Source: Desulfobacteraceae bacterium 4572_130
GTDB taxonomy: Bacteria > Desulfobacterota > Desulfobacteria > Desulfobacterales > Desulfobacteraceae
DNA: 64,000 nt
Assembly (NCBI GenBank): GCA_002084425.1
Contig: NBLN01000005.1
Coordinates: forward strand, 1-64,000
Reading direction: 5' to 3'
Shown piece after piece: positions 59,919-64,000 of this stretch. A model generated the notes under the pieces. That model was given only the letters and a program-made list of their open reading frames with translations. It had not been told where the DNA came from and did not search any database. Positions within the stretch are counted from its first letter, which is position 1, and each line of letters opens with the position of its first letter. The position numbers were made by a program, and so were the translations under genes.

Positions 59919-61244
59919 ATGAAAAAATTTTATATAAAAACTTTGGGATGCAAAGTAAATCAATATGAATCAGACGGTATAGCTTGTGAACTTATTTCCC
60001 ATGACTTAATAAAAGAAAAAAAACCAAACAATGCCGACATCTGCATAATTAACACATGCGCTGTTACATCAAAGGCTTCCAGACAATCAAGGCAGGCAAT
60101 AAGAAACATAATAAAATTAAACTCAAAAGCCAAAATTATTGTAACAGGTTGCCACGCACAAACATCTTTTAAAAAAATAATGGAAATTAAAAATATTGAC
60201 TGTATTACAACCCACAAAGATAAATTTAAAATTGCAAGAGCAATTATAGATAAAAAAAAAGGGCTTGCTTCAATCAAAGTACCCCAATCAAATCAATGTT
60301 CAAATAAAATTTTTCACTCGTTTAAACCTGCTGTTACAGGAGACAAAACAAGAGCTTATTTAAAAATACAAGATGGATGTAATGCCTTTTGTACATATTG
60401 CATTGTGCCTTATGCCAGAGGAAGAAGTGTGAGTATGCAAGAAGATGAAGTTATTGAACATCTTAACTTGCTTAACAAATTAAAATATAAAGAAATTATA
60501 ATCACAGGAATTAATCTAGGAGCCTATGGTCTTGATTTTAAAAAAAAATCAAGTTTATTTATTCTTTTAAAAAAAATTGCCTATTTAAAGCCTACTAGGC
60601 AAATACGTTTAAGTTCCATTGAGCCAAAAGAATTAACTAATGACATTATAACTCTAGTAGCTCAAAATGATATTTTTTGTAATCATTTTCATATACCTCT
60701 TCAAAGTGGAGATGATAAAATCTTAAAAAAAATGAAAAGACCCTATAATACATCATTATTTAAAAATCTTATCTTAAAAATTCATAAAAAAATTCCTTTT
60801 GCAGGAATTGGCATTGATATACTAGCAGGTTTTCCAGAAGAAACAGAAAAAGCTTTTGAAAATACTTTATCTTTAATTAATGAGCTTCCCATTTCCTATC
60901 TTCATGTATTTCCATTTTCATCAAGAAAAGGAACTCTTGCATTTAATTATAAAAATAAGATAAATCCCAAAGTAATAAAAAAAAGATGCTCTATAATACG
61001 CCAACTTGGCGAAAAAAAAACAAAGGAGTTTAAACAAAAAAATATAGAAAAAACTTTAAAAGCAATAATTCAAAAAAAACGTGATTATAAAACAGGAAAA
61101 TTAAAGGCTGTTACATCAAATTATCTTAATATACTTGTTAATGGAGATAATAAGCTTAGAGAAAAAATAGTTAAAATTAAAATTAAAAAATTCGACTCAA
61201 ATAATCATTTACATGGAGAAATAAAGGAGAAGATTAATGACTGA
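59919..61244 (+). CDS. mtaB: tRNA t6A37 methylthiotransferase MtaB
   Basis: This radical-SAM enzyme converts t6A to ms2t6A at tRNA position 37. The UPF0004 cluster cysteines are Cys11, Cys47 and Cys78 (TLGCKVNQYES, NTCAVT, TGCHAQ). The radical-SAM triad is Cys154, Cys158 and Cys161 in GCNAFCTYCIVPYARGRS. The KVNQYES opening separates MtaB from MiaB and RimO. The C-terminal part corresponds to a TRAM domain. At 441 residues it is normal. It works downstream of the Sua5-type enzyme at 44587. It overlaps the next gene by 8 bp. Confidence 0.92.
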   Translation: MKKFYIKTLGCKVNQYESDGIACELISHDLIKEKKPNNADICIINTCAVTSKASRQSRQAIRNIIKLNSKAKIIVTGCHAQTSFKKIMEIKNIDCITTHKDKFKIARAIIDKKKGLASIKVPQSNQCSNKIFHSFKPAVTGDKTRAYLKIQDGCNAFCTYCIVPYARGRSVSMQEDEVIEHLNLLNKLKYKEIIITGINLGAYGLDFKKKSSLFILLKKIAYLKPTRQIRLSSIEPKELTNDIITLVAQNDIFCNHFHIPLQSGDDKILKKMKRPYNTSLFKNLILKIHKKIPFAGIGIDILAGFPEETEKAFENTLSLINELPISYLHVFPFSSRKGTLAFNYKNKINPKVIKKRCSIIRQLGEKKTKEFKQKNIEKTLKAIIQKKRDYKTGKLKAVTSNYLNILVNGDNKLREKIVKIKIKKFDSNNHLHGEIKEKIND

Positions 61245-62292
61245 AGTTTATAAAAAACTGGCAAAACATCTTAGTAACACTCCTGGTGGATTTCCAAAAA
61301 CTGAATCAGGAGTAGAATTAAGAATTCTTAAAAATCTTTTTACTGAACAAGAAGCTGAAATTGCTACATTTCTTATAATGATGCCGGAACAAATTGAACA
61401 AATTGCCGAAAGAGCAGGCAAAGATCCAAAAAAACTTGAGCCCACATTAAAAATAATGGCAGAAAAAGGATTAATTATACATTCTAACCAACATGGCATT
61501 AATTATTACATGACAGCCCAGTTTGTTGTTGGAATATGGGAATTTCAGGTAAACAGGCTTAACAAAGAACTTATTAAAGATTTTAATGAATATGTGCCAT
61601 ATTTAATGAAGGAACAAACAAAAACAAAAACTCAGCAGCTAAGAGTTATTCCTGTATCTAAATCAATAAACGCACAAATGACAATCATGGATTATGATGA
61701 AGCTGAAAAAATAATAAAAGCTCAATCAAAAGTTTTAATTGCACCATGTATATGCAGAACTGAGCATACTTTAATAGGAAAAGGATGTGATAAGCTTATG
61801 GAAGCTTGTTTTGTATTTGGTGGTGGAGCTTATGCCTATGAAAAAAGAAAAATTGGAAGAATGATTTCCCATGATGAAGCAATAAAAATTCTTCATAAAG
61901 GAATTGAACAAGGGCTTGTTCTTCAACCTGGAAATGCAAAAAAACCTTTTAATATATGTATGTGCTGTGATTGCTGCTGCCAGATATTAAAAACTATTAA
62001 AAAAAGTAATGCACCTTCAAAAATAGTACATTCAAGTTATTTTGCAGAAATTAATGAAGATAACTGCACAGCATGTGAAACTTGTAAAGATATATGTCCA
62101 ATGGATGCCATTACAATAGAAGATACCAGCATAATAGATAAAAACAGATGTATTGGGTGTGGTTTATGCGTTACAGTATGTGAATTTGAAAGCATAAAAC
62201 TAGTAGAAAAAGATGATAAACAAAAATGGATACCACCAGAGAACACAATAGAAACATATATGAATATTGCAAAAGAAAAAGGGTTGATTTAA
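61237..62292 (+). CDS. 4Fe-4S protein with an N-terminal winged-helix-like region
   Basis: This 351-residue protein, residues about 1-90, looks like a winged helix (GVELRILKNLFTEQEAEIAT, AERAGKDPKKLEPTLKIMAE, KGLIIHS). The middle has cysteines in APCICRTEH, GCDKLMEACF and NICMCCDCCCQILKTIKK. The C-terminus is a two-cluster ferredoxin (CTACETCKDICPMDAI and CIGCGLCVTVCEFESI). The family is common in sulfate reducers and other anaerobes as an uncharacterised Fe-S protein. A redox-sensing or electron-transfer role is inferred. The start overlaps the end of mtaB by 8 bp, with AAGGAGA as ribosome site, so the two are coupled. A strong terminator follows. Confidence 0.85.
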   Translation: MTEVYKKLAKHLSNTPGGFPKTESGVELRILKNLFTEQEAEIATFLIMMPEQIEQIAERAGKDPKKLEPTLKIMAEKGLIIHSNQHGINYYMTAQFVVGIWEFQVNRLNKELIKDFNEYVPYLMKEQTKTKTQQLRVIPVSKSINAQMTIMDYDEAEKIIKAQSKVLIAPCICRTEHTLIGKGCDKLMEACFVFGGGAYAYEKRKIGRMISHDEAIKILHKGIEQGLVLQPGNAKKPFNICMCCDCCCQILKTIKKSNAPSKIVHSSYFAEINEDNCTACETCKDICPMDAITIEDTSIIDKNRCIGCGLCVTVCEFESIKLVEKDDKQKWIPPENTIETYMNIAKEKGLI

Positions 62293-62334
62293 TCCTACTT
62301 ATAACTGGTTATCCCTGACAAGTCGCTTATTAAC

Positions 62335-62393
62335 AGAGCCTGTTTCCATTTACCAGATAAATTTTAAACAGGCTCTAAAGCTTTTTATTTTTT
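62335..62393 (+). terminator. Rho-independent terminator after the mnmA-mtaB-Fe-S operon
   Basis: A perfect 11-bp stem AGAGCCTGTTT (62335-62345) and AAACAGGCTCT (62366-62376), then CTTTTTATTTTTTTAT. It is the clearest intrinsic terminator in the window. Confidence 0.8.
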
Positions 62394-62489
62394 TATATAA
62401 AAGACCTTATAACTACTTAATATTCTTTTATGTTTTCTTGTGAGGCAAACTAAAAAACCCCAAAAAGCAGATCTGCCTTATGGCAGTTG
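62393..62489 (-). repeat. Dispersed intergenic repeat, family B (copy 9)
   Basis: ATATAAAAGACCTTATAACT, ACTTAATATTCTTTTATGTT, TTCTTGTGAGGCAAACTAAA and the hairpin end CAGATCTGCCTTATGGCAGT. A near-consensus full-length copy. Confidence 0.85.
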
Positions 62490-62524
62490 CTTTATAACTA
62501 TTCAGTATTACAATTTATAATTCA

Positions 62525-63568
62525 CTATAAAGCCATCAACATATGATCTGCAATCACAAGAAACATCATAGCTTTGCACACTGAATTTATTCTTGGAATT
62601 GCTGAAACATCATGGCGTCCTTTTGTAGATATAATTCTATTATTTCCATTTTCATCAATTGTTTTTTGCTCTTTTAAAATAGATGGTACAGGCTTTACAT
62701 AAACTTTTGCCAAGATATCATCACCATTTGAAATTCCAGCAAGTATTCCTCCTGAATTATTTGTTTTAAATCCATTTTTTGTAATTTCATCATTATTTTC
62801 AAAACCTGTCATTTTAGAAGATTGACATCCTGCACCAATTTCAACAGCCTTAACAGAACCAATGCTCATAAGAGCCTTTGCAATATTTGCATCAAGTTTA
62901 TCAAAAACAGGTTCTCCAAGACCTGAAGGAATATTTTTTCCCACAATCTGTACAACACCACCAACTGAATCTCCTTGTTTTTTTATTTCAAGGATTCTTT
63001 TTTCCATTTTTTGAAAAGCATTTATATCAGGACATTGTAATTTATTTTTCTCTGCATTAAAAGAATCAAACTTATTAATTTTTACTCCTCCAAGCTCTAT
63101 AGTATATGTTTGAATTTTAATATTATATTTTTTAAGAAAAGCTTTAGCAACAGCTCCTGCTGCAACTCTTGCTGCTGTTTCCCTAGCAGAAGCTCTTCCT
63201 CCTCCGCGCCAATCCCTAATTCCATATTTTGCCTGATATGTAATATCTCCATGCCCAGGTCTAAACAAACTAGCATTTTTTTCATATGATTTTGAATCAA
63301 TATCTTGATTTTTTATCATTATCATTATTGGAGTGCCAGTTGTAACACCTTTAAAAGTACCAGAAAGAATTTCAGGAATATCAGGTTCTTTGCGCAGACT
63401 TGAACCAGGACTTTGCCTTGTTTTTCTTTTATTAAGCGCATGTTGAATTATTGTTTCATTTATTTTAACTCCAGAAGGACACCCTTGAACAATAACTCCA
63501 ACAGCTTTTCCATGGGATTCCCCAAAGGTTGTTATTTTAAAAATTTTTCCAAAACTACTGCCTGACAT
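62525..63568 (-). CDS. aroC: Chorismate synthase
   Basis: It converts EPSP to chorismate with reduced FMN, the last step of the shikimate pathway. N-terminus: GKIFKITTFGESHGKAVGVI (signature 1, residues 7-26). Then RKTRQSPGSSLRKEPD, YGIRDWRGGGRASARETAAR (signature 2) and RHDVSAIPRINSV near the end. At 347 residues it is normal. The gene follows aroK, whose stop lies 14 bp inside aroC, so translation is probably coupled. Confidence 0.97.
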   Translation of the reverse strand: MSGSSFGKIFKITTFGESHGKAVGVIVQGCPSGVKINETIIQHALNKRKTRQSPGSSLRKEPDIPEILSGTFKGVTTGTPIMIMIKNQDIDSKSYEKNASLFRPGHGDITYQAKYGIRDWRGGGRASARETAARVAAGAVAKAFLKKYNIKIQTYTIELGGVKINKFDSFNAEKNKLQCPDINAFQKMEKRILEIKKQGDSVGGVVQIVGKNIPSGLGEPVFDKLDANIAKALMSIGSVKAVEIGAGCQSSKMTGFENNDEITKNGFKTNNSGGILAGISNGDDILAKVYVKPVPSILKEQKTIDENGNNRIISTKGRHDVSAIPRINSVCKAMMFLVIADHMLMAL

Positions 63569-64000
63569 TATTAATTTTCCTTTTTATCTCTTTTGCAACA
63601 CTTTTTATCTCATTTATTGATGTATCAACTATAAAATCAGCACATTCTTTATAAAGAGGTATTCGTTTAATTAAAACAGATTCTGTTTCATGTTCAATTT
63701 TTCTGCCCGTAAGAGATGGCCGTAAAATTTTTAATGATTTTTTCATTCTTTTAAGAATTATATTAGATGAAGCTTTAAGCCATACTATTGTTCCATTTTC
63801 TTTCATAAACTCAATATTTTTAAAATCTAATATTATACCACCACCTGTAGCAATAATACATTTGTTGTCAATTGCTATTTCTCGTAAAATCTGGCTTTCA
63901 ATATTTCTAAAATACTTCCATCCTTTTTTTTTCACAATTGATGCTATAGTATTTCCCATTTTTTTTTCTATTTCTTTATCTGTGTCAATAAATGCGAACC
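63555..64000 (-). CDS. aroK: Shikimate kinase, partial (5' end beyond the window)
   Basis: It phosphorylates shikimate. The frame is open to the window edge, reading FAFIDTDKEIEKKMGNTIAS before the rest, so the Met at 63959 is internal. The missing part includes the Walker A loop. Visible signatures are the DTD shikimate-binding motif, ESQILREIAIDNKCIIATGG (with the GGG loop, IATGGGI) and the lid LRPSLTGR with the catalytic Arg region. The ADP-site end is followed by a C-terminal helix. It overlaps aroC by 14 bp and is the upstream gene of the pair. Confidence 0.93.
   Translation of the reverse strand, partial: FAFIDTDKEIEKKMGNTIASIVKKKGWKYFRNIESQILREIAIDNKCIIATGGGIILDFKNIEFMKENGTIVWLKASSNIILKRMKKSLKILRPSLTGRKIEHETESVLIKRIPLYKECADFIVDTSINEIKSVAKEIKRKINNVRQ

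Overview
The window is a 64 kb piece of a very AT-rich bacterial chromosome. It carries polar-flagellum hook genes, GlnRS, GTP-type PEP carboxykinase, a short ArgA-like acetyltransferase, Trx-type arsenate reductase and many Fe-S proteins. Together these suggest a low-GC member of the Desulfobacterota (Desulfobacteraceae-like). This is inferred from gene content and protein style; there is no rRNA gene in the window to confirm it.

Layout. 1-5326: 3' end of fliK, then flgD and flgE (hook assembly). 5454-8957: glnS-nadK-queF on the minus strand. 8958-10260: a tandem array of hairpin repeats and a broken WD40 gene. 10276-16156: an ArgA-like GNAT, a U32 (TrhP-type) protein, small unknown proteins, an M48/TPR protease and purB. 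16512-17990: a decayed island beside tRNA-Arg(ACG), with integrase, zinc-ribbon and RhuM fragments. 18322-21690: htpG and rimO. 21731-27831: a type III restriction-modification operon (mod, rhuM, truncated yhcG, res), probably acquired horizontally. 27939-35453: polyprenyl synthase, tRNA-Val, pckG, a broken DeoR-sensor-like gene and pgi. 35662-39842: parE-parC. 40052-46295: mltF, an HSL-type hydrolase, a COG3014/LpoB lipoprotein pair, a Sua5-type protein and ddl. 46615-50211: CoA-disulfide-reductase/rhodanese, an FMN reductase-ArsC fusion and a split FKBP gene. 50424-54500: an HD hydrolase, a CGGC protein and a PspA-DUF4178-YbjN-K+ channel cluster. 54704-62292: an ArfB-like release factor, serB, a CBS protein, ComEA-like, SH3-anchor, NIL-ferredoxin, mnmA, mtaB and a Fe-S protein. 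62525-64000: aroC and a partial aroK.

The genes are mostly housekeeping: central carbon (pckG, pgi), shikimate (aroK-aroC), tRNA and ribosome modification (queF, trhP-like, rimO, Sua5, mnmA, mtaB), envelope growth (ddl, mltF, lpoB-like) and chromosome segregation (parC/parE). What stands out is the intergenic space. It is filled with several families of short dispersed repeats. One family of about 95 bp has at least nine copies, and repeat sequence supplies the C-terminus or stop codon of several proteins.

The most unusual items are the repeat families, the hairpin array, a GC-rich structured element that ends a DeoR-sensor-like ORF, the 986-residue hook protein with EF-hand-like loops, the restriction operon with RhuM and a truncated YhcG, a tRNA-Val with C33, and several frameshifts in homopolymer runs. 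All database-level statements are from memory of protein families; nothing was searched.
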